This document shows positions 35,451 to 45,312 of a stretch of DNA of 64,000 nucleotides, in pieces; within the stretch, counting starts at the first letter, position 1; each line of letters begins with the position of its first letter. The stretch is from Clostridia bacterium (GTDB lineage: Bacteria; Bacillota; Clostridia; Oscillospirales; Acutalibacteraceae): positions 62,001 to 126,000 of the forward strand of contig JAFSGH010000002.1 in assembly GCA_017440965.1 (NCBI GenBank), written 5' to 3'. The notes below the pieces were generated by a model. It made no database searches. It worked only from the letters and a program-made list of their open reading frames with translations, and was not told the DNA's origin. A program made the position numbers and the translations under genes.

Positions 35451-36176
35451 TTAATATTGTCTTTCGCCGAAGAGAGCGCTTCCGACTCTTACGAGAGTTG
35501 AGCCCTCAAGCACGGCGGGCACGAAGTCCGAGGACATTCCCATGGATAAAACGGTGATCTCCTCTTTATTGTAAAGCTTTGAGCGCATATCCTCAAAAAG
35601 CCGTCTCGTTTGCTCAAAATATTTTCTGACAGCACCTTCACTGTCACATACGGGAGGAATACACATAAGTCCTCTGAGCCGTATTCCGGGAAGCTCGGTT
35701 ATTTCCGAAGACAGCTCAAAAAGATCATCGGGTGAAATACCGCTTTTGGAGTCCTCACCGCCGATGTTGACCTCAAGCAGGCAATCCATGGTAAGCTCAT
35801 TCATCACAGCCTGCCTTGATATCTCCTTTGCAAGCGATACACTGTCCACGGACTGTATCATTGATACGGTGCTGATAACTTTTCTTACCTTGTTTGACTG
35901 AAGATGCCCGATTATGTGCATCTCGGCATTCTCTTTATCGAGAAATTCAAGCTTTGACAAAAGCTCCTGAACCTTGTTTTCACCTATAAGATCTGCTCCG
36001 AGAGATATCATACGGTTTATTCTCAGGGGATCTACCGTTTTTGTAACAGCCATCAGCCTTATTTCTTCGGGGCTTCTTCCTGCCCTTATTGCGGCCTCCT
36101 CTATTTCTGAGGTTACTCTTTTGTAATTCTCGTCAAGATACGAAAGAGAGTTTTCAGCCGATAAGCTTTGAATCAT
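35451..36176 (-). CDS. ylmE: YggS/YlmE-family PLP homeostasis protein
   Basis: A 241-residue alanine-racemase-fold protein binding PLP through the Lys of MAVTKTV; IGHLQSNKVRK and LLEVNIGGEDSKSGI are family lines, with a C-terminal SMGMSSDF phosphate site. It balances free PLP and has no known catalytic activity. Start ATG 36176 is nine bases after GGAAGGGG; a TTG three codons upstream is weaker. It overlaps the 3' end of the HlyD-like gene by 23 nt. Position next to sepF is the ylm-cluster order. Confidence 0.95.
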   Translation of the reverse strand: MIQSLSAENSLSYLDENYKRVTSEIEEAAIRAGRSPEEIRLMAVTKTVDPLRINRMISLGADLIGENKVQELLSKLEFLDKENAEMHIIGHLQSNKVRKVISTVSMIQSVDSVSLAKEISRQAVMNELTMDCLLEVNIGGEDSKSGISPDDLFELSSEITELPGIRLRGLMCIPPVCDSEGAVRKYFEQTRRLFEDMRSKLYNKEEITVLSMGMSSDFVPAVLEGSTLVRVGSALFGERQY

Positions 36177-37419
36177 AAAGATCAACCCCTTCCAGTATTA
36201 TTTCATCGTAAAGCTCAAGATAGCCCTTTTTGTCCTCGGGAGCCGAAGAGAGAACGAAATCCTCATCGGAATATATAATGTTCACCTTTTTGAACTCCGC
36301 GATATTGCCGACCTTGACATAAACACCCTTTTCACCGTTTACGGTACGAAGAGCCTGTCTGTCAACGGCAAGACCTGTAAAGGATTCAACTCTTATCTTT
36401 ATTGATGCCTGCCTTAATGCGGCAATATCCTCATTCATAATATTGCTTACAAGAACGAGAGTTACGGGTGAATCCGCTCCCGTCTGATTTATTGCGGCAA
36501 CCCTCATATTGAGGTTATCCGCAGAGGAATTTGCAAATGTGACGGTAACGACAGAGCCTGTCCTGATATTTCCCAGCTTCTCGGAGGATGTATTGAGAAC
36601 AAGATACCAGTTAAAGTCGGTAATAAGCTTTCCGACATTGACAGAGGAAACATCGTCTGTCTTCAGAGCGAGGATCCTCTCCACCTCTTCACTGTCTATT
36701 TTTTTTATATTCTCAAAATCAACGGCATTTTCCAGACCATCTGCGGTATTCACATAATAGCCTGATTGAGAGGCTGTGATAACGGCATCGGGAACTGAGG
36801 CGGAGCTCAGGGAATTATACTCATTTGTAAGAGCCGTTATTTTCGCTGAAACATCTACCTTGTAGCCCGTTGCGATCTGCTTTTTGGTAATTGCCTCTCT
36901 GAGCTCGCGTGAATTTATGTATATCTCCGAAAGCTCACCGTTTTCTACGGTATCGGAAAGAGAAAACAGTGCATCGGATACTGCACTCCTGTAATGGTCG
37001 ATATCAGTTCTCAGAGTTCCCTCAGCTGTCATAAGCACAGATTCATAATAATCGATCTCATTGTTAAGCTCAAGAAGCCTTGATGCATTATTTGCGGCGG
37101 ACTCGGAATTAAAGATGTTTGCCACTGTGTCTCCTATCGCAACCTTGCTTCCGTTTGGAACTGCAGGAACTACCGTTCCCTTATATGCATTTGCCATAAT
37201 GACCTCTTCTCTTACAGCAAAGGCATCCTCGTCTATCGTATTGTAAACCGTTTTTCTTACTGCGGTGGCTGTTCGCACCGTGCTTTCGGTACCGTTAAAC
37301 ACAAATATTGGATAGACAACAAAGAAAATAATAACAACAAATAAAAGAGCAAAGAGAAACGCCTTCAACGCGGGAGAGCGTATCTCAAAATCTATATTTG
37401 TCCGTATTCCTTTTTTCAA
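36154..37419 (-). CDS. HlyD-like membrane-anchored protein in the division cluster
   Basis: A 421-residue protein with one N-terminal membrane segment (about 17-40) and an extracytoplasmic part with HlyD/biotin-lipoyl-like hairpins (GTVVPAVPNGSKVAIGDTVA near residue 90 and a late VTVTFANSS region) and a helical stretch between. It resembles the adaptor-type proteins found in ylm clusters of clostridia. No ABC transporter partner is adjacent. The start is TTG 37419, overlapping the miaA stop (TTGA) with AAGGTG upstream. Its 3' end overlaps ylmE by 23 nt, so translation is tightly coupled. Function in division is inferred from location. Confidence 0.75.
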   Translation of the reverse strand: MKKGIRTNIDFEIRSPALKAFLFALLFVVIIFFVVYPIFVFNGTESTVRTATAVRKTVYNTIDEDAFAVREEVIMANAYKGTVVPAVPNGSKVAIGDTVANIFNSESAANNASRLLELNNEIDYYESVLMTAEGTLRTDIDHYRSAVSDALFSLSDTVENGELSEIYINSRELREAITKKQIATGYKVDVSAKITALTNEYNSLSSASVPDAVITASQSGYYVNTADGLENAVDFENIKKIDSEEVERILALKTDDVSSVNVGKLITDFNWYLVLNTSSEKLGNIRTGSVVTVTFANSSADNLNMRVAAINQTGADSPVTLVLVSNIMNEDIAALRQASIKIRVESFTGLAVDRQALRTVNGEKGVYVKVGNIAEFKKVNIIYSDEDFVLSSAPEDKKGYLELYDEIILEGVDLYDSKLIG

Positions 37420-38390
37420 ATAATTTCACCTTCCCCGAAAATTCTGCTGTCCCTGATGATCTGCGCCGCGGCACTGACAGCATCCTCAAAAGTTTTATAT
37501 TCGTCAATGTAAATATTGTTGATATCGGGATTTCGTCTGAACCAGGTCATCTGCCTTTTTGCATAATGCCTTGTTGCCTTTTTCAGGTTATCCTTCGCTT
37601 CTGCAAGGCTTATCTCTCCTGAAAGATAAGGAATTATCTCCTTATGACCGATAGCCTGAGCCGCCGTATTTTTCTTATCGACCGAAAAATATTCCCTTGC
37701 TTCCTCAACAAGTCCTTTTTCTGTCATTATCTCCACCCGGCGGTTTATTCTTTCATAAAGCACATCTCGGTCCTTATAGCAAAGACCTATATACAATGCA
37801 TTATAATCGGAGGGTACGCTTTTTGATCTCTCTCTGATAACAGAGGGCTTTTCACCCGTAAGATAATATGTTTCGAGCGCTCTTATAACTCTTCCCTCAT
37901 TATTTATATGAAGAGAGTCTGCCGTCAGAGGATCTATCTCCTTTAATTCATTATAAAGAGCTTCTATTCCTTCTCTTTCTCTTCTTAAACGAAGCTTCTC
38001 TCTGACGGTAGTATTATCGGGTTCATCCTCGAAAACGATATTCTGAAGAAGAGAATCAACATAAAGTCCCGTGCCGCCGCAGATGATCACCCGCTTATTA
38101 CGGCTTATAATATCTCTGATAGCGGCAGAGGCATCCTCAATATATCTTTTTACGCTGTATTTTTCATTTGTATCAAGAAAATCTATAAGATGATGGGGTA
38201 TGCCCTGCATTTCCTCTTTATCGGGCTTTGCAGAGGCAATATCCATTCCTTTATATATCTGCATTGAGTCTGCGGAAACTATTTCCGCATCAAATATTTT
38301 AGCAAGCTCAATTGCAAGGGCTGTTTTTCCCGAGGCGGTAGGTCCTACCACCGCTACAACGGGAATTTTATTCTGTTTTTCAATATTCAT
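37416..38390 (-). CDS. miaA: tRNA dimethylallyltransferase
   Basis: A 324-residue enzyme adding an isopentenyl group to A37 of tRNAs. The P-loop GPTASGKT is at residues 16-23, and DSMQIYKGMDIASAKP and GTGLYVDSLL are family lines. It acts before MiaB, which is encoded by the first gene of the same run. ATG abuts the mutL stop (TAAATG), with GGAAG near it. It overlaps the HlyD-like gene by four bases. Confidence 0.96.
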   Translation of the reverse strand: MNIEKQNKIPVVAVVGPTASGKTALAIELAKIFDAEIVSADSMQIYKGMDIASAKPDKEEMQGIPHHLIDFLDTNEKYSVKRYIEDASAAIRDIISRNKRVIICGGTGLYVDSLLQNIVFEDEPDNTTVREKLRLRREREGIEALYNELKEIDPLTADSLHINNEGRVIRALETYYLTGEKPSVIRERSKSVPSDYNALYIGLCYKDRDVLYERINRRVEIMTEKGLVEEAREYFSVDKKNTAAQAIGHKEIIPYLSGEISLAEAKDNLKKATRHYAKRQMTWFRRNPDINNIYIDEYKTFEDAVSAAAQIIRDSRIFGEGEII

Positions 38391-40703
38391 TTATATTCTT
38401 CCGAACTGTTTTTCTATTTCGCGCTGAGAAAGCTCATACATAACAGGTCTTCCGTGAGGACAGTATCTGATGCTGTCATCGGAAAGAAGCTGCTTTACAA
38501 AGGCCTCTGTCTCCTCTGTCTTCAATTCATCCCCCGCCTTTACTGCCGCACGGCAGGCAGCGGAATGATAAAGCCAGGTAAGCTTTTCGGGAACAGGTCT
38601 CATATTGCCCTTAAGAAGCTCTCCCGCCATTTCCGTTATAAGGGATGAGATATCCTCTTTTACAAGAGCAACGGGACATTCTCTTACGATGACCGTGCCG
38701 TTGCCGAAATCCTCCACGAGAAAGCCGCCCTTTGAGAAAACCTCAAGGTTTTCCGTTACAGCTATATATTCCTTACCTGAAAGCGTAACGGAAACGGGAG
38801 TCATAAGAAGCTGCGAATCCTCTGAAAAGCCCGTTTCACAAAGCTTATTGAATATCATTCTTTCGTGAGCCGCGTGCTTATCTATTATAAGAAGCTTATT
38901 ATTCTCCTCTACGAGAATATAGGTTCTGAATATCTCACCGACTATTCTTATATCCTTATGAGAAGAAGCATTGTCATTTGCGGCAGAAGAAGCACTGCTT
39001 TCTGCGGATAAAGCCGACATTTCACCGTTTTTATTTTCCGACGGCTTCTCTTCATCATTATCATCACAGATTATATCTATATTTTTTCTTGCCTCGGGGA
39101 CTGCCGATGAAAATACCGTATCGCCGTTTTTCTCACTCACTTCCCTATCAGAAAGCATATTATTAAAAACACCTGATGTGTCACGGAAGGTCTGAGGCTC
39201 TGAGGAAACCGTCTTTTCTACCGTAAGAATTCTGCTGTGGGGATCTCCCGTCTTGCCTTCATCCGGCTTATCTTCTTGGGAGTCAGAATTTTTTTTGATC
39301 AAATTCTCCTCTGAAGGCTCTTTGTGAAGCTGAGAAAGGCTGTCCGCCGTTTGATTTACAAAAGCTCTGTCTGAAACGGCATCCGGCTTTCTTGCAGAAG
39401 CTTTGTCCGATACGGTTTCCTGCTTTCTTACAGAGGAGCTGTCCGAAACAGCGTCCTGCTTTCTTACAGAGGAGCTGTCCGAAACAGCGTCCTGCTTACT
39501 TACAAAAGCTCTGTCTGTAACGGTATCCGCTTTATTTTCAGCCGCAGTAACCTTTTCGGATGGCTTTGTCTGATTTTCGCCCTCTGAGGGTATGGTATAT
39601 CTGAAGGCATTGCTGGCCCTTGCTGCTGTGCCGAAGGAAAGCTGAGTGCCCTCGGGAGTTTTTCTGGCGGTGACATCCCTTTTCTCCCTGAGCGTGACCT
39701 CGGGACGGGCGGTATCACCGTAATTGAGCGCAGATCTTGCCGCATAGAATACGGCCTCGAAAACCGAGGTATCCTCGGAAAATCTGATCTCTGTTTTTGC
39801 AGGATGGACATTTACATCTATCTTTCCTGCAGGTATATCGACAAACAGAAAGCACATAGGAAACTTTCCTACCATGATTCTGTTCTTATACGCTTCGTCA
39901 AGTGCGGCAGCCGCAACGGGCATACGCACATATCTTCCGTTTACAAAGCAATACTGGAGATTTCTGTTAGGTCTGTTATTGAGAGGTTTTGAGATAAAGC
40001 CGCTGACTTTTATGGACTTATATTCATATTCACAGGGAATAAGCGCCTCTGAGACCTCTTTTCCGAAAATGCTGTAAACAGCAGAAAGGAGCTTTCCGTC
40101 TCCGGGTGTGGAGAGAACTCTCTTCCCGTCCTTGATAAGTGAAAATCTGATTTCGGGATGGGATATGGCAGTCTTTGAAACGATATCAGACACATAAGAG
40201 CCCTCTGTCATATCCTTTTTAAGGAACTTCATTCTTGCGGGAGTGTTGTAAAAGAGGTCTCTTATTATAACAGTGGTGCCGTCGGGACAGCCCGCATCGT
40301 CAAAGGAGATCTCCTCGCCGCCCTCTATCTCTATTCCCGTGCCGACATCCTCATCGGCAGTTTTTGTAAGCATATAAAGCTTTGATACGGCGGCAATCGA
40401 GGGTAATGCCTCACCTCTGAAGCCGAGAGTGAATATTGCATCAAGATCCTCACCGGTTGTAATTTTGCTTGTGGCGTGGCTTATAAAGGCTGTCCGCACA
40501 TCATTTTTTTGTATTCCGCAGCCGTCATCCGTCACCCGCATATATTTAACGCCGCCGTTTTTTATCTCCACCGTAATAGTCTTTGCACCTGCATCGATGG
40601 AGTTTTCAATAAGCTCCTTTATGGCGGAGGAGGGTCTCTCGACGACCTCACCTGCCGCAATAAGCTCAGCGACCGATTTCGGAAGAACATTGATCTTCGG
40701 CAT
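38391..40703 (-). CDS. mutL: DNA mismatch repair protein MutL
   Basis: A 770-residue MutL. N-terminal GHKL ATPase motifs are NSIDAG, DDGCGI and GFRGEALPSIAAV, with NVHPAKTEIRF of the S5 domain near 300. The C-terminal dimerisation/endonuclease-like domain follows a long linker (about 350-590), which is Ser/Asp/Lys-rich and contains a 36-nt tandem repeat (five units). The endonuclease DQHA(X)2E motif appears here as DKHAAHERM. Length is greater than the usual 600-650 because of the linker. It follows mutS by 18 nt and is translated with miaA. Confidence 0.95.
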   Translation of the reverse strand: MPKINVLPKSVAELIAAGEVVERPSSAIKELIENSIDAGAKTITVEIKNGGVKYMRVTDDGCGIQKNDVRTAFISHATSKITTGEDLDAIFTLGFRGEALPSIAAVSKLYMLTKTADEDVGTGIEIEGGEEISFDDAGCPDGTTVIIRDLFYNTPARMKFLKKDMTEGSYVSDIVSKTAISHPEIRFSLIKDGKRVLSTPGDGKLLSAVYSIFGKEVSEALIPCEYEYKSIKVSGFISKPLNNRPNRNLQYCFVNGRYVRMPVAAAALDEAYKNRIMVGKFPMCFLFVDIPAGKIDVNVHPAKTEIRFSEDTSVFEAVFYAARSALNYGDTARPEVTLREKRDVTARKTPEGTQLSFGTAARASNAFRYTIPSEGENQTKPSEKVTAAENKADTVTDRAFVSKQDAVSDSSSVRKQDAVSDSSSVRKQETVSDKASARKPDAVSDRAFVNQTADSLSQLHKEPSEENLIKKNSDSQEDKPDEGKTGDPHSRILTVEKTVSSEPQTFRDTSGVFNNMLSDREVSEKNGDTVFSSAVPEARKNIDIICDDNDEEKPSENKNGEMSALSAESSASSAANDNASSHKDIRIVGEIFRTYILVEENNKLLIIDKHAAHERMIFNKLCETGFSEDSQLLMTPVSVTLSGKEYIAVTENLEVFSKGGFLVEDFGNGTVIVRECPVALVKEDISSLITEMAGELLKGNMRPVPEKLTWLYHSAACRAAVKAGDELKTEETEAFVKQLLSDDSIRYCPHGRPVMYELSQREIEKQFGRI
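39362..39541 (-). repeat. 36-nt tandem repeat in the MutL linker (five units)
   Basis: Unit starts are 39362, 39398, 39434, 39470 and 39506. The two central units are identical over about 30 nt; flanking units are diverged. Each unit encodes 12 residues of the type VSDSSSVRKQDA, in frame, so copy number changes would keep the gene intact. Confidence 0.88.
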
Positions 40704-40721
40704 TTTCTCCGCCCCTTTCCT

Positions 40722-43328
40722 TTAGACTAATTTCTTCTTAAGCTCATACAGCTTCTGCAGAGCCTCTATGGGAGTAAGTGTGTTTACATCAAGAGTCTTT
40801 AATTCCTCAACCACAAGAGAATTCACAGAGGAGAACATACCCATCTGCATTTCCTCCTCATCGTGCACCTTCTGCGGCTTTACGGGAGAAGAAGCATTCC
40901 CGTTATCCTCAAGCTCCTTAAGAATTACCTTTGCACGGGAAACGACGCTCTGCGGCACGCCCGAAAGCTTTGCAACCTCTATACCGTAGCTTCCGTCAGC
41001 CGAGCCTCTGACGATACGGCGTAAGAATGTGATATCATCTCCGCGCTTTTTTACTGAGGTATTATAATTTTTTACTCCCTTAAGCTTTCCTTCAAGCTCG
41101 GTAAGCTCATGGTAGTGCGTAGCAAAAAGCGTCTTAGCGCCTATCTTCTTTTTATCTGTAACATATTCAAGCACCGCTCTTGCGATACTCATTCCGTCAT
41201 AAGTGGATGTACCTCTTCCTATTTCATCAAGGATGATAAGGCTTCTTTCAGTGGCATTTGAAAGAATGGAAGCGACCTCGCTCATTTCGGTCATAAATGT
41301 AGACTGACCGCCCACAAGGTCATCGGATGCACCGACTCTTGTAAATATGCTGTCAACTATTCCTATTGACGCACTTCTTGCGGGAACAAAGGAGCCCATC
41401 TGAGCCATAAGCACGATAATTGCCGTCTGTCTCATATATGTGGATTTACCTGCCATATTGGGGCCCGTTATAATAGCCGCGGAGTTTTCCGAGGAATCAA
41501 GAAGCGTATCATTGGGCACAAAGGGTGCACCGTCAAGGAACTTCTCAACCACCGGGTGTCTTCCGTCTTTTATATCTATGATATCACCGAGATTTACCTC
41601 GGGACGGACATAGCCGTTATTCTGAGCAACATATGCGAGTGAGCATACTGCATCAAGAGATGCAATTGCGGCGGCTGTTCTTCTGAGTCTGAACTGAGCG
41701 TCGCTTACCTTATCTCTGACACTGCAGAATATTTCGTATTCAAGCTTTGTTATTCTCTCCTGAGCACCCAGCACCTTTGCTTCAAGCTCCTTAAGCTCGG
41801 GAGTGATATATCTTTCGCAGTTTGTAAGCGTCTGCTTTCTTATGTAATTCTCGGGAACATAATCCTTAAAGGAATTAAGCACTTCGATGTAATAGCCAAA
41901 AACTCGGTTATAGCCTATTTTCAGTTTCTTTATTCCTGTCTTTTCCTGCTCCTCAAGCTCAATTCTTGCAAGAATATCCTTACCGCCGTTAAGAATGCTT
42001 CTCAGCTCGTCAAGCTCGGGATAATACCCGTCCTTTATCATTCCGCCTTCTCTTACGGAAAACGGCGGATCCTCGATAATTGCACTGTCGATAAGCTCTC
42101 TGATATCCTCCAGTTCATCTATCTGAGAATAAATATCCTTAAGCATTCCCGAGGAAGCACCGCCTATAAGCTGTCTTATAACGGGAAGCACGGCTGCCGT
42201 CTGATGGAGACTGCGAAGCTCCTTTGCATTGGCTGAGCCGTATACCGCTCTTGTGGTTATTCTTTCAAGGTCATTTATCGAAGAAAAGGCATCCGCAAGC
42301 TCTGTTCTCATCTGATTGCGTTCAAAAAGCTCTTCAACGGCATTTTGTCTGTAAACGATGCCTGCAACGCTTACAAGGGGCTGTTCCACCCAGTTTCTGA
42401 GCATTCTCTTGCCCATTGCCGTCTTTGTCTTGTCAAGCACCCATAAAAGCGAGCCCTTCTTCTCTCTTCTTCTCTCCGTCTCGGTAAGCTCAAGATTTCT
42501 TCTTGTGACAGCACCGAGAGAGAGGAATTTTTCGTCATTGTATATCTTAATTTCAGTGATATTTGCAAGTGAATTCTTCTGAGTGTCAAAAAGATAGCTC
42601 AGAAGTCCTCCGAGAGCCCTTACTGCAAGGGGCATACCGGAAATATCAAGCTCTGAAAGAGTCTTACCGAAATGCGTTTCGGTTATTTCCGTATTCTTTT
42701 TGAGATCAAACGCCTCATCATTCTTTACGGAAACAAGAATATCCGTCTTTCTTGTGATATAAGTGCGAAGCATTCTGTTTTCGGCAACGCTGTTATTGGT
42801 AATAAGCTCTGCGGGAGCAAATCTTGCAAGCTCATTTATGACCTTCTCCGCAGAAGAAGCTCCCGAGACCTCGCTTATATAAAGCTCACCCGTTGATACA
42901 TCGGAAAAGCTAAGTCCCGCACAGCCGTCAAGCATTACCACACAGGCAAGATAGTTATTCTTCGATTCGTCAAGCATTATGCTCTCGGTAACGGTACCGG
43001 GGGTGACTATTCTTATAACATCTCTTGTGACGATGCCCTTTGCCGCCGTGGGATCCTCGGTCTGCTCACAAACAGCTACCTTATAGCCCTTTGCCACAAG
43101 GCGGGCAATATAGGTCTCAGCCGCGTGAAAAGGAACGCCGCACATGGGAGCTCTTTCCTCCTGACCGCAGTCCCTGCCCGTGAGCACCAATTCAAGCTCT
43201 CTTGACGCAGTTTTCGCATCCTCAAAGAACATTTCATAGAAATCACCGAGGCGGTAAAAGAGAATAGCGTCCTTATAATTCTCTTTTATCTTGAAATACT
43301 GCTGCATCATCGGTGTAAACTCTGCCAT
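40722..43328 (-). CDS. mutS: DNA mismatch recognition protein MutS
   Basis: An 868-residue MutS1. The mismatch-reading FYEMFFEDA (F-x-E) is near residue 31, the ATPase Walker A is GPNMAGKSTYMRQ near 620, and LIILDEIGRGTSTYDG is Walker B. The C-terminal ALQKLYELKKKL matches the family end. ATG 43328 has AAGGAAG upstream. It lies 33 nt after the ylbF-like gene and 18 nt before mutL, the normal order. Confidence 0.97.
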   Translation of the reverse strand: MAEFTPMMQQYFKIKENYKDAILFYRLGDFYEMFFEDAKTASRELELVLTGRDCGQEERAPMCGVPFHAAETYIARLVAKGYKVAVCEQTEDPTAAKGIVTRDVIRIVTPGTVTESIMLDESKNNYLACVVMLDGCAGLSFSDVSTGELYISEVSGASSAEKVINELARFAPAELITNNSVAENRMLRTYITRKTDILVSVKNDEAFDLKKNTEITETHFGKTLSELDISGMPLAVRALGGLLSYLFDTQKNSLANITEIKIYNDEKFLSLGAVTRRNLELTETERRREKKGSLLWVLDKTKTAMGKRMLRNWVEQPLVSVAGIVYRQNAVEELFERNQMRTELADAFSSINDLERITTRAVYGSANAKELRSLHQTAAVLPVIRQLIGGASSGMLKDIYSQIDELEDIRELIDSAIIEDPPFSVREGGMIKDGYYPELDELRSILNGGKDILARIELEEQEKTGIKKLKIGYNRVFGYYIEVLNSFKDYVPENYIRKQTLTNCERYITPELKELEAKVLGAQERITKLEYEIFCSVRDKVSDAQFRLRRTAAAIASLDAVCSLAYVAQNNGYVRPEVNLGDIIDIKDGRHPVVEKFLDGAPFVPNDTLLDSSENSAAIITGPNMAGKSTYMRQTAIIVLMAQMGSFVPARSASIGIVDSIFTRVGASDDLVGGQSTFMTEMSEVASILSNATERSLIILDEIGRGTSTYDGMSIARAVLEYVTDKKKIGAKTLFATHYHELTELEGKLKGVKNYNTSVKKRGDDITFLRRIVRGSADGSYGIEVAKLSGVPQSVVSRAKVILKELEDNGNASSPVKPQKVHDEEEMQMGMFSSVNSLVVEELKTLDVNTLTPIEALQKLYELKKKLV

Positions 43329-43361
43329 TTTTTTAACTTCCTTGTCTGTTGATCGTTTTTA

Positions 43362-43775
43362 TCAGCCGCATCCGCCGCAGGATGCACAGTTTCCTCCGCA
43401 GGCTTCCTCCTGAGCCTGAGGCTCACAGGTAGCGGGATCGTCGCCGTTTACGCAAAGAGTGAGTATCTGAATGAGATAGTTCATCATACCGTCAACATCG
43501 TTCTTTGCTTCCTCGTATTTTCTCATATTTTCATTGAGCATTATCTGTCCGTATATCTCTCTGAATTCTGCATCCATACCCTCAAGCTTACTCTGATCAG
43601 GCTCTTCCTTTGAAGCCTCGTTCTGATAAGAAAGCTGAATAAGATTAAGCTTTCCGATAAGACCGTTGAGTGCGATATCTGCATCATTTGCTTCCTTTGC
43701 TTTCATAAAAGCAAGGTATCTTTCGTCTTCCTGAATTGCAGCACCGAGTGCTCTTACTGCTGTGATTACATCCAT
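43362..43775 (-). CDS. YlbF/YmcA-family regulator with C-terminal Cys cluster
   Basis: A 137-residue helical protein of the YlbF/YmcA (RicF/RicA) fold, with a central antiparallel helix pair and a C-terminal tail rich in Cys (CGGNCASCGGCG). In Bacillus the RicA-F-T complex carries iron-sulfur clusters and affects RNase Y and competence/biofilm control (established), and the Cys tail here would fit a cluster-bound relative. It lies between miaB and mutS, 18 nt after miaB; this neighbourhood is widely conserved. It is a relative rather than a proven orthologue. Confidence 0.83.
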   Translation of the reverse strand: MDVITAVRALGAAIQEDERYLAFMKAKEANDADIALNGLIGKLNLIQLSYQNEASKEEPDQSKLEGMDAEFREIYGQIMLNENMRKYEEAKNDVDGMMNYLIQILTLCVNGDDPATCEPQAQEEACGGNCASCGGCG

Positions 43776-43793
43776 TTTAATTTCTCCGTTTCT

Positions 43794-45221
43794 TTATTCA
43801 AGCTCTCCTGAAAGTATCCAGTTGAGAGCATTTGTTACTCTGACTTTTTTATACTGACCTATAAGAGAGATGTCTCCCTCAAAATCTATATTGATATTTC
43901 CGTCCGTTCTGCCCGTAAGCCTTCCGTCCTTTTCCTTGGTCTCACTTTCTACAAGGACCTCATATGTCTTTCCGAGCATACTCTTGCATCTCTCGGCGGC
44001 TATGGTCTCCTGAAGCTTCAGAAGCTCCGTAAACCACCTTGATTTTTCACTGTACGGAACATTATCCTCCATATTCTTTGCCCTTGTGCCCTCACGGGGA
44101 GAGAAAATAAAGGTGAAAAGCGAGGTAAAGCGTACTTCCTTTATAAGAGACAGAGTGTCCTCGAATTCCTCTCTTGTTTCTCCGGGAAAGCCAACTATTA
44201 TATCGCTTGTGACGGATATATCGGGCATTACGCTTCTTGCGTACTCTATAAGACCGATATAGTCTTCACGCGTATAGCCTCTGTTCATTTCCTTCAGCAC
44301 TCTGTTATTTCCCGACTGAAAGGGCAGATGAAGATGCCTTGCGACCTTTTCGCACGATGCCATGGTATCAAGCAGCTCCTTCGTGCAGTCCTTGGGATGA
44401 GAGGTCATAAATCTTATCTTAAAGTCCCCGGGAAGGTCATTTATCATTCTGATAAGCTTCGGGAAATTTACATTGTGAGAGCAGTTTTTTCCGTAGGAAT
44501 TCACATTCTGACCGAGAAGAGTTATTTCCTTTGCTCCGAGGGAAATAAGCTCCTTTGCCTCGGCTATTACCTCCTCGGGAGCACGGCTTCTCTCTCTGCC
44601 TCTGACATAAGGCACTACACAGTAGCTGCAGAAATTATTACAGCCGTACATAATGGGAAGCCACATCTTAAAATCCCTGTCACGGTATACGGGAAGTCCC
44701 TCTGCTATCTCGCCATTCGTCTCCCCGGTCTCAAAAACTCGCTTTCCGCCGCGAAGGACCTTATATAAAAGCTCGGGCACACGGTGGATAGCGAAGGTGC
44801 CGAAAACGAGATTCACATAAGGATAGCTTCTTTTAATTCTCTCCTCTACGTGCTTTTGCTGCATCATACAGCCGCAAAGGGCAATTATCATATCCTTCTT
44901 TTCGTTCTTCACGGGCTTCAATGCACCAACATTTCCGAAAACCCTGTCCTCAGCGTGCTCTCTTACGGCGCAGGTGTTGAAGAGAACAAAATCAGCCTCT
45001 TCTCTGACATCGGTAAAGGAATATCCCATTTCGGCAAGCTGTCCCTTTATTCTTTCAGAATCTGCAACATTACCCTGACAGCCGTATGTATGTACAAAAG
45101 CCTTAGGTCCTTCAAGAGGATATTTTGCCTGAAGAATGACTTTTATTTTTTCTGTATATTCCCGCTGTCTTCTCATTTCCTCGGGAGAGACAACGGGATT
45201 CTTATCTGAAATAACCGACAC
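43794..45221 (-). CDS. miaB: tRNA-2-methylthio-N6-dimethylallyladenosine synthase
   Basis: A 475-residue radical-SAM methylthiotransferase. The N-terminal UPF0004 domain has Cys ligands in TYGCQGN, FNTCAVREHA and LCGCMMQ; the radical-SAM cluster motif is CNNFCSYC, and a TRAM domain ends the protein. It completes ms2i6A37 after MiaA. The start is GTG 45221 with GGAGG seven bases upstream. It is the first gene of the long minus-strand run and has a clear promoter. Confidence 0.96.
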   Translation of the reverse strand: MSVISDKNPVVSPEEMRRQREYTEKIKVILQAKYPLEGPKAFVHTYGCQGNVADSERIKGQLAEMGYSFTDVREEADFVLFNTCAVREHAEDRVFGNVGALKPVKNEKKDMIIALCGCMMQQKHVEERIKRSYPYVNLVFGTFAIHRVPELLYKVLRGGKRVFETGETNGEIAEGLPVYRDRDFKMWLPIMYGCNNFCSYCVVPYVRGRERSRAPEEVIAEAKELISLGAKEITLLGQNVNSYGKNCSHNVNFPKLIRMINDLPGDFKIRFMTSHPKDCTKELLDTMASCEKVARHLHLPFQSGNNRVLKEMNRGYTREDYIGLIEYARSVMPDISVTSDIIVGFPGETREEFEDTLSLIKEVRFTSLFTFIFSPREGTRAKNMEDNVPYSEKSRWFTELLKLQETIAAERCKSMLGKTYEVLVESETKEKDGRLTGRTDGNINIDFEGDISLIGQYKKVRVTNALNWILSGELE

Positions 45222-45276
45222 TGGTTTACCTCCGTCACTGAGATCGCTGTGAGCATAATAAATTATAATTCACTCT

Positions 45277-45305
45277 ATTATATATAATATATTAAGAAAA
45301 GTAAA
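45277..45305 (-). promoter_or_regulatory. Sigma-A promoter in front of miaB
   Basis: On the minus strand TTTACT (45305-45300), a 17-bp spacer and a perfect TATAAT (45282-45277), 55 nt before the GTG start. Confidence 0.7.
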
Positions 45306-45312
45306 GAGGATA

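Noticed and set aside
39362..39541. A CRISPR-like array because of regular 36-nt spacing
   Set aside because: The units are directly adjacent with no spacers and are in frame within mutL; it is a coding tandem repeat.
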